A stretch of DNA of 64,000 nt, from NCBI GenBank assembly GCA_964017045.1, contig OZ024796.1, positions 21,723,510 to 21,787,509 on the forward strand. Direction: 5' to 3'. Below are positions 22,772 through 34,266 of the stretch, in pieces. How positions within the stretch are numbered: position 1 is the first letter of the stretch; the number at the start of each line of letters is the position of its first letter. This DNA comes from Omphiscola glabra. Lineage: Eukaryota > Mollusca > Gastropoda > Lymnaeidae. The notes under the pieces are model-generated. The model was given only the letters and a program-made list of their open reading frames with translations, was not told where the DNA came from and made no database searches. Made by a program: the position numbers and the translations under genes.

Positions 22772-22985
22772 TCCCTATGGTCGCTACATCCCGTGTAGGG
22801 CTTTGGCCTAGCTCACCACTTCCTTCCACTCAGACCTAACTGTTGCTTTTCTTTTCCATGCTTGGATTCCCAGCTGCTGTAAATGAAGATCTGTCTACAC
22901 ATCGTCTATCCACCTAATCCCAGGTCTGCATTTGAGCCATTTTCCTCTGGGGTTTACCCTCTTCACCCCTCAGTCATACTCCCCC
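22772..22985 (-). pseudogene. LINE C-terminal fragment
   Basis: The minus strand reads GKWLKCRPGIRWIDDV, a stop, then LHLQQLGIQAWKRKATV and SEWKEVVS...AKALHGM. It is the degenerate end of the same LINE family as 17905-19050. Confidence 0.65.
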
Positions 22986-22989
22986 ACAC

Positions 22990-24320
22990 CCACGTTGAGG
23001 TCAGACACAGTTGAGGCCAGGTACAGATTAGATCAGAGACAAATGAGGCTAGTGACAGTTGAGATGGTAGACAGACGAGGGGGGGGTGGGGGTAAGAGAT
23101 CCGTTGATGTATAAAAAGGTCGCATAGAGTCTGACCTTATTAAGTGGATGCCCTAGTGCGTCTTTTTTCTTTAACCGAGTCATGGTATTTTTAAAAAAAA
23201 TATATTTTTTTAAAAAATCAGTTTCAGCAAAGTAATATTTAACAGAGTAAAAATATATATTAACTATGAGTATTCTGCGCTGTCAACAATGACGTCATTG
23301 GCAGACCTCGTGTTAACCCCCCCCCCCCCCTCCTACTCTACCCTTTCACCTTATTAAATAATCCGTTATCACACCCTTGCACTCTTACTTCCCTCTAATA
23401 ACTTCTGATAGGATTACGGCCAGGCTGTGTTTTGTCCCCTGACGGGGGGGGGGGGGGGGGGGGGGGAAGGATTTCGTGAAATAATTGGAACAGCTAGAGT
23501 TAAATCTTTAGTTACCGTGCTTCTTATCTAAAGATTCCCCCCCCCCTTTTCCCCACTATTCACTTTGAAAAGGTAGTGAAAGCAAATACTCGGTGGCAGA
23601 TCGCTGGTCTTTTTGGAGTGTCAATATCGACGGGAGGAAAGCCATTCAACTCGTTTGGTTTAAGTCCCCATAGTGCCAGGCCTGGTGCTGTTGGGCCGAA
23701 GCGGCAATTCGTTGGGGCAGAGAAATTTAAGCTCCCCTCCCCTTCTTTAAACTAGCGATACTTGAAACTTCGGGTACCGACGAGTCGAGGACAATTAGCG
23801 GTGCTGCCAGCCGTATCGCCAGGATAATTAACCACGATACCGAATACGAGTACCACGCGAAGCGTTATTTTTTTTTAAACCAATCAGATCGATATTCTAA
23901 ATGTTGTTCGATCGGTTTTCGATCGATACATTTTCTATATTGTGTTCTTTAGAAAAAGCTTCAGTTTCCTTAAGTTGTCCAATCGAGCCCCGGTGGCAGT
24001 TCTTTCAGGGCCCTAATTGACGGTGGCGGTGGTTGGAGATTGTTTACACTCGTCTCCGCCAGTGTCCACTTATTTCTGCCCGAGTACAAAACATAAACGA
24101 TTCTTAGACCAGGAACTTTTAGGCTGTCCACACTTGTAAGTTTTTGATAGATTTAATTACGCTAATAACAAAAGTTGTATTTTTGACATAAGTTACTTCT
24201 AGCATTTCTCGTTGACGGAATTAACATCATTGTGGGATCAATACTATTTTAACAGATATCTGAAACAAGTCGTGTATATCGCTTTTATTGTAGTTTTTTT
24301 TTTAAACTGAAGAATTTTGT
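22990..24320. other. Intergenic DNA with long G/C homopolymers
   Basis: It includes a 23-bp G run (23444-23466) and C runs near 23317 and 23537. The 23640-24010 segment is more balanced in composition but has no supportable frame. Confidence 0.45.
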
Positions 24321-24329
24321 ATATTGGTC

Positions 24330-24625
24330 TATAACTCTCTCCTTTCTTTCTCTCTCTCTCTCTATCTCTTTCTCTATCTTTCACTCTCTTTCACTCTCTC
24401 TCTCTCTTTCACTCTCTTTCTCTCTCTCTCTTTCTCTCTTTCACTCTCTTTCACTCTCTTTCACTTTCTTTCACTTTCTTTCATTCTCTTTCATACTCTC
24501 TCTCTCTCTGTCTCCCCGTCTCTCTATTTCTGTCTCTCTCTCTCCTTCCCTCTCTGTCTCTATATCTATGTCTCCCTGTCTCTCTCTCTCTCTGTCTTTC
24601 TCTCTCTTTCTCTCCTACTTCCGTC
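24330..24625. repeat. CT-rich microsatellite (TCTC/TTTC)
   Basis: About 300 bp of TCTCTCTTTCAC-type polypyrimidine. The Ser/Leu/Phe-rich frame across it is an artefact. Confidence 0.92.
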
Positions 24626-24724
24626 CTCCCAGCAGTATGATCAGTTCTGACAATAGCATTTTTATTATGACGTAATACGAGTTATGGGTAGGACGCCAGT
24701 GTGACGGATCTCATCCGTTTAGTT

Positions 24725-24921
24725 CAGTGATTCTCAACCTTCCTAATGCCGCGACCCTTTAATACAGCTCCTCATGTTGTGGCGACCCCCAACCACAAAC
24801 TTATTTTCCTTGCTACTTCCTAACTGTAGATTATATGTGTTTTCCGATGGGCTTAGGCGACCCCTGGAAAAGGGTCGTTCGACCCCCAAAGCGGTCGCGA
24901 CCCACAGGTTGAGAACCACTG
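24725..24921 (-). mobile_element. SPIN-type hAT MITE, 197 bp
   Basis: It begins CAGTGATTCTCAACCTTCC and ends GGTTGAGAACCACTG, with TAATGCCGCGACCCTTTAAT and a CCGATGGGCTTAGGCGACCC stretch inside. Flanks GTTTAGTT and GTTTAGGG agree at six of eight positions, an eroded 8-bp target duplication. Orientation is opposite to the 20007-22578 element. Confidence 0.85.
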
Positions 24922-24929
24922 GTTTAGGG

Positions 24930-25835
24930 TCATAGGAGATATATTTGTGCATTCCTAACAGCAGTAGTCCAAACCCTGGAGTCGATACTAAGAAGTACTT
25001 ACCCAGCGTGAAGCCCTTGTTAATGGCATTTTGAAAAGGGGGACGGGGGGGGGGGGGACGGGACAAATTGGTCAGAAATAATGGATCAAATAATTTGGTG
25101 TCGAGGAGAAATGAAACGATCCATTCTGTGTTTCAATATCATTCTATTTACTTGAGTAAATTCAGACAAGTGTTTCGTAGGCTCCCTCCCAGTATGTGGC
25201 GTCTACATTTGTCCAAGGTGGAAAAGTTTTCACATGTGTCTATATCTTTGTTTAAATCTGCAGTGCATGAACTAGCAGAGTGGGTGGTGTGGAGGGGGGG
25301 GGGGCGAGAATGAATCCATATAATATTTACTACCTTTGTAAATCCCCAAGACTACATGCACCCCCCCCCCCAGTCGCCTGATCTCCTACCTCACACCCCA
25401 CACCTTTTTTTTTTCTCTTTTCCCCGCACCAAATGCTTGCTGATAGGAGCGGGACTAAGAAATGAGAAATGTTATCAATCATGGTGAGATCGAAGCAAAG
25501 AGATATGCTCAGTGAAAGCTGGTCAACGGTTGGAGCCTTAGGCTCTGTTGTGAATATTTGATAACGTTGTGCGGTTCGTTTATCAGATGGCATCGACCAC
25601 GTGTCTCTCTTGGGAAGGTTTGTAACACATTTTTTTTAAAACTAGCAAGATATAAGTTATAATTTAAAATAAAATTAGAAATACATTCTGATCAGCGGCT
25701 TGGCCAACAAGGGAACGTGGTAGATGTCCTCGACTCGGGTGTGTGGCCAGAGTATGGGACGCCCCGGAGAGGTCCTTGTCCCCTCCCCCACTCATGAATA
25801 CCACAAAATACACGAAATACACACTACATGTAAAA
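24930..25835. other. Intergenic DNA, nothing recognised
   Basis: G runs near 25045 and 25296 and a C run near 25360. Only short chance frames. Confidence 0.45.
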
Positions 25836-25841
25836 CATATG

Positions 25842-26614
25842 CAGTGGTACCTCGACATACGAGTGCCTTGACATACGAGAAATTTGAGATACGAGCCGTC
25901 GAGCGAGCGATGTTTTACGTTGAGATACGAGAAGTATTTGAAATACGAGGAACCAGATCAGCGGGTCGGCCGACTGCAGTGACGAAAATAAAGCGAAATT
26001 AACAAAAAGTGTCATAATCGGAGCTTGGGGAAACAAATCTGCTCCCCAACATGTGATATTCAGACAGATGTTTAGAAATAATTATAATATGAATTGGATT
26101 GAGCCACATGATTTAAAGCTAGGCACATGCCTAACCAACGAAAAGTTCAATTAAGTGCAGTGAAGTTTAGTTAAAAGTTCATTAAGTTTAGGGATTAAGT
26201 GTAGCATTAAGAGTGTAACGAGTAAGTGAATTAAAGTGCCCGAAAGAGTTTAGCATTAACAGTGTAGCGAGTAAGTGAAAGAAGTGAAGCTCCTTCGCCT
26301 ATCTCGTCCTCCCTACACGTCCGCCAGCATCTTCCGTAAGCTCAAGTCAGCTGATTTCCAAATACACTTTATAAAACCAGTTGATTTCTTTCCATTCTCT
26401 TTTATTATGTTTTCATACAATACTTGTCGTCTATAAATACATTTTCTTATTCAAAAACACGAAACAAAAACAACTGAGGTGGCATTTTGGGTTCTGGAAC
26501 GGATTAATGGCATTTCTATTAATTTCAATGGGGAAAATTGTTTTGAGTTACGAGCAATTAGACATACAAGCAAGGTTACGGAACGAATTAAACTCGTATG
26601 TCGAGGTACCACTG
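25842..26614. mobile_element. Non-autonomous DNA transposon, pogo/mariner-like ends
   Basis: The left end CAGTGGTACCTCGACATACG is mirrored at the right end, where the last 20 bases are its exact reverse complement (26595-26614). Subterminal DNA repeats the motif ATACGAG several times on the left. The 773-bp interior lacks a transposase frame. The ends resemble Tigger/pogo-type elements by memory. A TA duplication cannot be shown: the left flank is ATATG and the right is TATTA. The superfamily is therefore uncertain. Confidence 0.75.
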
Positions 26615-26619
26615 TATTA

Positions 26620-27005
26620 GTATATGGCGTGGATCAAAACTGTTGCCTTTTAAAAAGTGCCTCCCTGGACGGATGACTCCATCAACACCCCCTCTTCCTA
26701 TGTCACTAACTCCACCCTAGAGTCTTATAGAAGATGTCACAACGTCTAAGGAATAGGAATACTACATGCTTTTTGAAGAAAATTTGATTTTTTTAAAAAA
26801 GCTTTCACGCGGCCCCCCCCCCCCCAACACCTTTTGGATAATTCCCCCACCCCCCACGTAAAAAAACAACAACTAAACCTTTCTAATCCTGGCCATCGTG
26901 TTGATTTTAAATAACTGGTTGTCGGCATTTGTTTATAAGCGTGTACGTCATTTGTTTACTCGTGCTATGACAAGAGTAGAGTACCAAAGCTATGCAGTAT
27001 GGCCC
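26620..27005. other. Intergenic DNA, nothing recognised
   Basis: C run near 26812-26825. No gene is seen. Confidence 0.45.
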
Positions 27006-27009
27006 CGTA

Positions 27010-27497
27010 GAGTACAAGTTGCCTTTAAGGGATATGAGGCGATAGGCTGTGGTGGAAGCCAATGGCCGGTGATTCTAAATATGCAGCCCTGAGAAAGCTG
27101 CTCCTAGGCAACCGTTTCGTCCCAGCTACTCCGCGAATTGGTTGCGGGGTGGAAACCCACTGTAGAATCCCTCTTAGAGGGCGTCTGATGCTTCTCCGGG
27201 ACGGGTAGGGGGAGATATTAGGACGTTAATTTACCGTCCCGGCCCCTAGGAAAGTGGACGGCGGACGCTTTAAGCGCAGCGTCTTCGGTCGACCAGATGT
27301 CTCCGGGCGGGGAGGGTCTCCATCGGCAAACCCGATCGAGCGGTTGCTGGTGGGGACGCTTCACGCCCGGAGAGGTCTCTGGCGTTTCCCCGCACTGCCC
27401 GGCGTCGGGGAGACCCGGCGTCTGGCAGGTGCGGGTGGGCGCCAGGGAGGGCATAAGGAGCGCAAGCTCGACGGCCCGCTGACGCCATTTCCTAATG
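27010..27497 (+). repeat. GC-rich ~480-bp interspersed repeat, copy 2
   Basis: It matches 11413-11893 from TACAAGTTGCC to CGCTGACGCCATTTCCTAA with small substitutions and indels. It differs mainly around 27390-27425, where an extra GGCGTCGGGGAGACCCGGCG segment is present. Confidence 0.82.
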
Positions 27498-27499
27498 AG

Positions 27500-28300
27500 A
27501 TATTTCAGTACTGTCGTAAGTCGTAAGTAAACTTGAAGAACTACGGTACCTAAAGCCATAGTGTACGCACGTTGTGTCCATGATCTACCTAAACCTGTTT
27601 CTCGTTGTTCAGAAGGTTCACTTGTTTCAATATATTTATCTCTCAAAAGCTATTGTAATCTATCCCGTCTTTACCACGGGCTGCTTGTAGAATACGTGTG
27701 ACATTTAAAATTCAAATTTTAGCCAGTTTACTTTACGTTACAACGAGAAGCAAATATTGCAGCAAACAGAAAAGCAAAACACACAAAAAAATTAGTGAGC
27801 TTTGTTTTCACTGCACCAGGACACAGCAACAAGACAAATAAAAGAAAACAGAAGTCGTGGCAAAAACTAACGGTGGTGAATGTCCTCTGTCTAGTCGGGG
27901 CAGAGCACTCTTAGAAACAAACCCAACACGGGTTATCGACAAGTCAAGAGTATATAGTTCTATCAATGGTATATCAAGCTAGCACAGACCGGCGGGGTCT
28001 GTCAACCTATATTCATTTACTTTTCTCGGGCGTGGGGGTCATGGGGTGCCAGAAAGGGGGCAATAAATAAAGGAATGTTCTTTAGTCCAATAGATCTTAT
28101 AGCCCTTTAAACTGTTGGTGCGTGCCTGGCCACGAAACTTCGCCATGTCATGCCTTTTTGGCCTTTCGCTCTGGAATTATCTTGTCCAAGTATTTTACCG
28201 TGTGATTTGATGTATTTCATAGTCGTGATCCTTGGAACATCTGCATGGCGTTTTGAAGCCCCATCTCAAAGGAATGTTTCTTCGACCAGACGAATCCATG
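27500..28300. other. Intergenic DNA, nothing recognised
   Basis: AT-rich DNA with no supportable frame. Confidence 0.45.
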
Positions 28301-28308
28301 TTGTAGAG

Positions 28309-28506
28309 CAGTGGTTCTCAACCTTCCTAATGCCGCGACCCTTTAATGCAGGTCCTCATGTTGTGGGGACCCCCAACCACTAAATTATTTTTGTTGCTAC
28401 TATATAACTGTAGAAGATATGTGTTTTCCGATGGTCTTAGGCGACCCCTCGGAAAGGTTCGTTCGGCCCCCCAAAGGTGTCGCGACCCACAGGTTGAGAA
28501 CCATTG
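28309..28506 (-). mobile_element. SPIN-type hAT MITE, 198 bp
   Basis: Ends CAGTGGTTCTCAACCTTCC and GGTTGAGAACCATTG. The interior is the same as 24725-24921 (TAATGCCGCGACCC, CATGTTGTGGGGACCCCC, CCGATGGTCTTAGGCGACCC). Flanks TTGTAGAG and TTGGAGAG match at seven of eight positions. Confidence 0.87.
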
Positions 28507-28599
28507 TTGGAGAGTAAATATTTAGAATGTAACCTTTTTTACATGCTGTTTATTTATTGTTATTTAAAAGAGTTGACGTCATAATAAGCCGATTAAGAA

Positions 28600-29125
28600 C
28601 GATCTCAGGGTGAAATAGATAAACAATTTTCATAGATAAACACTTGTCATAAATAGACAGAGTTGTCATAGATAGACAGTTGTCAATAGATATACAGTTG
28701 TTAATAGATATACAGTTGTCATAGATTTACAGTTGTCATAGACAGACATGTGTCATAGATAGACAGTTGTCATAGATAGACAGTTATCATAGATAAACAG
28801 TTGTCATAAATAGACAGAGTTGTCATAGATAGACAGTTGTCAATAGATATACAGTTGTCAATAGATATACAGTTGTCATAGATTTACAGTTGTCATAGAC
28901 AGACATGTGTCATAGATAGACAGTTGTCATAGATAGACAGTTGTCCATAGATAGACAGTTGTCCATAGATAGACAGTTGTCATAGATAGACAATTGACAT
29001 AGATAGACAGTTGTCATAATAGACAATTTTCAATAGATAAACAGTTATCATAGATAAACAGTTGTCATAAATAGACAGAGTTGTCATAGATATACAGTTG
29101 TCCATAGATAGACAGTTGTCGTAAG
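28600..29125. repeat. Minisatellite, 16-17-bp unit
   Basis: About 30 copies of CATAGATAGACAGTTGT with higher-order repetition: a block of roughly 160 bp (28640-28800) recurs almost exactly at 28800-28960. Confidence 0.9.
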
Positions 29126-29328
29126 AATAAGTTTTGTAAATAAATGATGTCTCGATAAAATACGTGTATCATTTAACTTCTTCTTTAAACAATAGCATTG
29201 TGTGTTTCGGAGAGAGTAAAAATATAAACGATGGCATTGAATTCAAGAATATCATATAGAAAAGTGCAGACTGTCTGCATGAATCGCTTAAAACCAATAT
29301 AAATAGTTTTCTTGATCGGTAAATTCAC

Positions 29329-29513
29329 CAGAGGCGTAGCTAAGGAGGAGGGCAGAGGGAGACAGATGTCCCTTTGTGCCAGACTAGTTAGGGGCGCTAA
29401 AATGTGCATTGATATTATTTTATTGATGAAAATAATGCTTTTGAAAAAAGAAAAGGGGGGCTCTTTAAAATTAATCTTGTCCCCGGGCGCCAATCACGCT
29501 AGCTACGCCTCTG
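29329..29513. mobile_element. hAT-like MITE with CAGAGGCGTAGCTA ends
   Basis: Terminal inverted repeats CAGAGGCGTAGCTA (left) and TAGCTACGCCTCTG (right) are flanked by a perfect 8-bp duplication AAATTCAC (29321-29328 and 29514-29521). The length is 185 bp with no coding. It shares a subterminal CCCCGGGCGCC motif with 45484-45668 and 49245-49410. Confidence 0.85.
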
Positions 29514-29599
29514 AAATTCACATATATGTTTGTATCATTGTATGTGAATTTGAATGAACTGATTTCTTTTTTTTAAATTTGGTATAGAACTTCAAGTAA

Positions 29600-29815
29600 A
29601 GCTAGTATGTGTTAAGTACAATATGGTGCTATCTATTAAGTAGTATATGGTACTATCTATATAAGTAGTATTTGGTACAATCTATATAAATAGTATATGG
29701 TACTATCTAAATAAGTTCTCATATGGTACTATCTATATAAGTATTATGTGGTACATTCTATATAAGTACTATATGGTACTATCTATTTAAGTACAATATG
29801 GTACTATCTATATTC
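29600..29815. repeat. Minisatellite, ~27-bp unit
   Basis: About eight copies of TATGGTACTATCTATATAAG plus a variable GTA-rich spacer. Confidence 0.85.
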
Positions 29816-30094
29816 AAATTAGACTTAAGAATATTAGTAAGTAGTCTTTTTTTTTAAGTTTGGTCAGTCTTCTTACCCCACAACCCCCTTTCCCATCCAT
29901 AATGCTTCCGTTGCTGGTGACCATTGAAATATTGATTGGATCGTAATGGACCACACCCACATCGATCCCAGTTGTGCCTGGCTCAATGGCACGTGTAAAT
30001 GTACTCGCTCAGTTGAGATGATCCAATTCCTAGGCGTTGTTTGGACACCAAAGGACAACTCGCACGGAATGAGGTGAAACATTAAGACACGGGT

Positions 30095-30345
30095 GTCACA
30101 TGTGGATGTGTTGTTGGACACGTGTGGGTATGTTCATATGACACATTGCGTGGATTTGCATAGACACACTTGTGTGTATGGGATACACGTGTGGATTTGT
30201 ACAGGACACACGTGTGGATGTGTAAAAGACAAACGGGCGGATATGTATATGGACACACGTGTGGATGACCATAGGACATAAGTGTGGATTACCATAGAAA
30301 ATAAATGTTGATGACCATAGGACATAAATGTGGATGTATATGGAT
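30095..30345. repeat. Minisatellite, ~27-bp unit
   Basis: Imperfect copies of GACACACGTGTGGATG with a variable linker. ACACGTGT palindromes recur. Frames on both strands are repeat artefacts. Confidence 0.8.
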
Positions 30346-30516
30346 AATAATCCCACTAAAAATGTTCGCATTTCTTAATTTATTAACAATCCATCTGTTA
30401 TTATATTCAACATTTAGACGCGAATAAAAGTGAACTTCTGCTTCTGCTTTCTACTCTACTAAATGCAGCACAAAGCTGTACAATATCAACACGCCTGCAT
30501 GTTTAAATCTTATCTA

Positions 30517-30775
30517 CTAGCGAGAACCCGGCATGCGATGCATGCCACTCAATGAAAAAAGTGTTTGTGTTTTAATTAAGTTTTAAAGTAATTTTTAAAT
30601 AGAAAATGTTTATTGTTTTTTTCCGTCTAGTGCGTACACAAATAAATTATAAGTTTTTTTAACGCGTGAGCAGGCAACATATAGCTGTCTACGTGAGAAG
30701 CGTGTATTTTCAAAATTTAGTCCACACACTTGTAGCGATTGATCCACCCACGCAGTAGCTCTATTTTAAATTATA
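30517..30775 (-). mobile_element. Helitron 3' end with helicase C-terminus
   Basis: On the minus strand a frame reads SLQVCGLNFENTRFSRRQLY, then VACSRVKKTYNLFVYALDGK (about 30760 to 30640), matching the C-terminal block of Helitron Pif1-type helicases (usually FSHGQLYVACSRV). About 100 bp further along comes a perfect hairpin GGCATGC-ATC-GCATGCC. Nine bases after it is CTAG (30517-30520), followed by T. Hairpin plus terminal CTRR with insertion before T is the standard Helitron 3' terminus. The rest of the Rep/helicase protein is absent, and a 5' TC end was not located. Confidence 0.75.
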
Positions 30776-31265
30776 TTTAGAAAGCTCAAATATTTATTAT
30801 TTTTAAAATAAGGCCCCCGGCCCCAAACGTAAAATTTTAAAATGGTTGTACTTATGTCACACACAAACTGAAATGTCGTTTGTATTTGATTGATTTCTAG
30901 CCACCCATGCAATAGCACTGATTGAAATTATATTTGTATAGCTCATATAAGAACAAAATAATTTGAGGCTCCGGCCCGAAAAGGAATATTTCAAAATGGA
31001 TAAGCTAATTCAGAAACCATTTGTGCGCACAACAACTTACCAAAGTTTTATCGCAATCGGATAAATGGTGTAGGAACGCATACGAAAATTATATTTAGCT
31101 CATAAAAGGGGGAAAAAAAGAATTTAGGTCCCCGGTCCCAAAACGGAATATTGTAAAATGTGTGTAATAATTCAGAAACATTTGCATTTTTTTACAATTC
31201 ACACAATTTTCATCACTTTGGATTGATGGTATAGAAGCACATACGGGATATACTTAAATATCTAT
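30740..31265. repeat. Diverged ~180-bp tandem units next to the Helitron end
   Basis: Three related segments share a TTATATTTAGCTCATA stretch, GGCCCCGGCCCCAAA, a GGAATATTTCAAAATGG stretch and, in the later units, ATCGGATAAATGGTGTAGGAA. They lie between the helicase remnant and the (TCTG)n tract. Confidence 0.6.
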
Positions 31266-31314
31266 AGATATATTTTACCGAATTAAGATAACTTTTTTGC
31301 AATTATTCAAGGAT

Positions 31315-32290
31315 GATATGTCTGTCTGTCTGACTGTCTGTCTCTCTGTCTGTCTCTCTGTCATTTTGTCTGTCTCCCTATCTGTCTGTCTCTCTGTCTC
31401 TGAATGTCTCTATGTCTCTCTGTCTGTCTCTCTGTCGCTCTGTCTGTCTCTCTGTCTATCTCTATTTCTCTCTGTCTGTCTCTCTTTCTCTCTGTCTGTC
31501 TCTCTGTTTCTCTGCCGGTCTATATGTCTCTCTGTCTCTCTGTCTCTATGTTTGTCTCTCAAGCTGTCTCTCAGTCTGTCTCACTGTCAGTCTCTGTCTA
31601 TCTCTCAGTCATTATGTCTGTCTCTCTGTCTGTCTCTCTGTCTATCTCTCTGTCTGTCTGTCGGTCTATCTGTCTACATCTCTGTCTGTCTGTTTGTCTC
31701 TCTGACTGTCTCTCTTTCTGTCTCTCTTTCTGTCTCTCTGTCTGTCTGACTGCCTGTCTGTTTGTCTGTCTGTCTGTTTATCTATCTATCTATCATCTAT
31801 CTATCTACCTATTTACCATCTACATGCCTGCCTGACTGCCCACCTACCTACCTACCTACTTATCTACCTACTTATCTACCTAAATATCTACCAATCCAGC
31901 TACTATCGACAGACCTGTTTACCCTCAAAATCTTAAAATCTTACAATTTCATCGCAAAATCGTTCAATACATTATCTTAATAAAAAAACACTCAGTATAA
32001 ATAATGTATCTATCTATATATCTACCTATCTCCCTACCTACCTACCTGCATATCTATCTACCTACTTACCTACCTACCAACCTACCTGCCTACCGACCTT
32101 TCTACTTACCTATCTATCCATCCATCCATTCATCCTCTCACCCACCCACCCTTCCATCCATCCATCCTTTCATCCATCCATCCATCCGTCTAGCTATCTT
32201 TTATCTACATCTCTATCTATATATCTATCATCTATCTGTGTATTTGTCTGCTTGCCTGTCTGTCTTTCTATCTCTCTATCTAATAAAATC
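31315..32290. repeat. Compound microsatellite (TCTG/TCTC, CTAC/CTAT, CATC)n
   Basis: Almost 1 kb of TCTGTCTC-type repeats grades into CTAC/TATC and CCATCCAT repeats, with a 100-bp AT-rich interruption at 31900-32005. Long Ser/Leu/Cys-rich and Tyr/Leu/Pro-rich frames here are not genes. Confidence 0.95.
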
Positions 32291-32299
32291 TCTATTTTT

Positions 32300-33575
32300 A
32301 AAATTAAATGTTCACTTGTGTAAAGTGATATCCCTGGGGATAATTATGAAAATATTTTTATGTTTTGTTAAAGTCATTGATTTTCTTAATTGGTTAACAT
32401 ATGTTCATATGTAAAATGAGAATATAGCTTCTTCTTTTTTTACAACTGAAATGTCATTGGATTGAAAGATATTGTCATCCAAGTAAAAATGCATGAACTC
32501 AATTTCCTACCATCGATATAAATGTATCGAAGAAGGTTAATTATTGATCAAATTTATTCTGAGGCTTATCTTGTGCTGCACTGGGCAAAATGAATGTATA
32601 GTGTATAGTGGGCTACACAGAGTTTTAAAAAAAATAGATAAATCCTCCACTAGATTGTAGCCCCCTTACTTACGCAGAAAAATTTTTTTTTGCATTTAAT
32701 ATGCTTATTTCTTATCTAGATCAGTGATAAGTGCATTAAAATGCTATTTGGCTATTTAGTTTTGCTACACCAATTTAATTAAACGGCATATTCTTATTAA
32801 AAAAAATTTTAAATGTAGAGTTTTTACTACTTTATAAATTTCATAAAAGTTTAGTTTTGGAATGAATAAAAAGTACAAACTTATTAAATGTTAAAAATAC
32901 AAAGCTAAATTAGTATTTAAGTTTAGCAATTTAAAAAGCAATCAATGCTATTTATTAATTTTACTTATAAGAAGGGGAATGTACATCATCAGTTTTGTCA
33001 CGCTCTTTTATTAAATCAGATAACTTTTAGCTTTGGCTAAATAGGCAATTCGCACGATGACGTCATTTGCGTGATTATTTAGAACTAATTAATTTTAATT
33101 TTATTTTGCCTTATTGACAACGTGCTAAAGAACGCACTAACAACAACTGATGTTTAGGTTTTTCCGATAAATGTGATTACTGTGTATTTCTTTGATCATA
33201 TTTTTTCTATTTAATTTTTTTTCATAACTTTTAAACGCATATAAAATGCTTAAGATATTTCCCTAGTTGTTTCTTTATATGTATTTGTAATTTATAATAA
33301 TAATACTTAAACTTTTGCTAAAATAAAAGCGGAAACATAATATTTTTTGCGCATGTAAATTTATTCGATTTCCGTAAAATAATAGAAAATAACTATGTTT
33401 GTTTTTAAAAGTCCGAACGTATTAAAATATTTTCGGCTCTTTGGTGTTATGTCCCTATAGCTCATTCTTATATATATGGTTCTATATTGCACAGCTCTGT
33501 AACAGTGTTACTGTTAGTTCACAGATAAAAGAAACAGCTTTATATAGACTGGTGATCTAAACCGGGATTTCTTTC
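32300..33575. other. AT-rich intergenic DNA, nothing recognised
   Basis: Only short chance frames, no repeat family seen. Confidence 0.5.
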
Positions 33576-33579
33576 TACA

Positions 33580-34092
33580 CATGTCTCCCTCACCTGGGTC
33601 ACATGTCATACCTCCCTCACATGGGTCACATGTCATACCTTCCTCACCAGGGTCACATGTCATACCCCCTCATCTGGATCACATGTCATACCTTCCTCAC
33701 CAGGGTCACATGTCATCATATCTCTCTTATCAGTCACATATCATACCTCCCTCACCTGGATCACATGTATAACTCCCTTATCAGGTCACATGTCATCATA
33801 CCTCCCTCACCACGGTCACATGTCATCATATATCCCTTATCAGGTCACATGTCAACATATCTCCCTCACCAGGGTCACAAGTCATCATATCTCCCTTATC
33901 AGGGTCACATGTCATCATATCTCCCTCACCAGTGTCACATGTCATATCTCCTTTATCAAGGTCACATGTCCTTATATCTCCCTCACCAGTGTCACATGTC
34001 ATCAAAACTCCCTTATCAGGGGCACATGTCATCATATCTCCTTTATCAGGGTCACAAGTCATCATACCTCCATTATCAGGGTCACATGTTAG
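33580..34092. repeat. Minisatellite, ~27-30-bp unit
   Basis: About 17 copies of a unit based on GGTCACATGTCATCATATCT, then CCCTCACCA or CCCTTATCA, with indels. The two alternating variants suggest a dimeric higher-order unit. His/Ser/Pro-rich frames across it are artefacts. Confidence 0.9.
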
Positions 34093-34124
34093 TATAATAT
34101 ATAAAAAGACTTCATATAAATTAT

Positions 34125-34205
34125 TATTATTAGAAGAAGATTTTTTATAGCGTGGTACCCCAGCCTAGGGCTGGGCTCACCACGCTGTACATACAATGTA
34201 AAGGG
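34125..34205 (-). mobile_element. 3' stub of the CR1/L2-like LINE
   Basis: The minus-strand hairpin at 34149-34186 is the same 38-nt structure as 3107-3144, followed (towards lower coordinates) by an A/ATA-rich tail (ATTATTATTATTAG on the + strand). Only the extreme 3' end was inserted. Confidence 0.75.
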
Positions 34206-34266
34206 GAAAGTCAGATACACGTCAATAACACTTTTTAGAACCACTCGACAACTGCATTGATCTGGT

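Noticed and set aside
31297..32414. Long Ser/Leu/Cys-rich and Tyr/Leu/Pro-rich open frames
   Set aside because: They translate TCTG, CTAC and CATC microsatellites; overlapping frames are equally open and composition follows the repeat.
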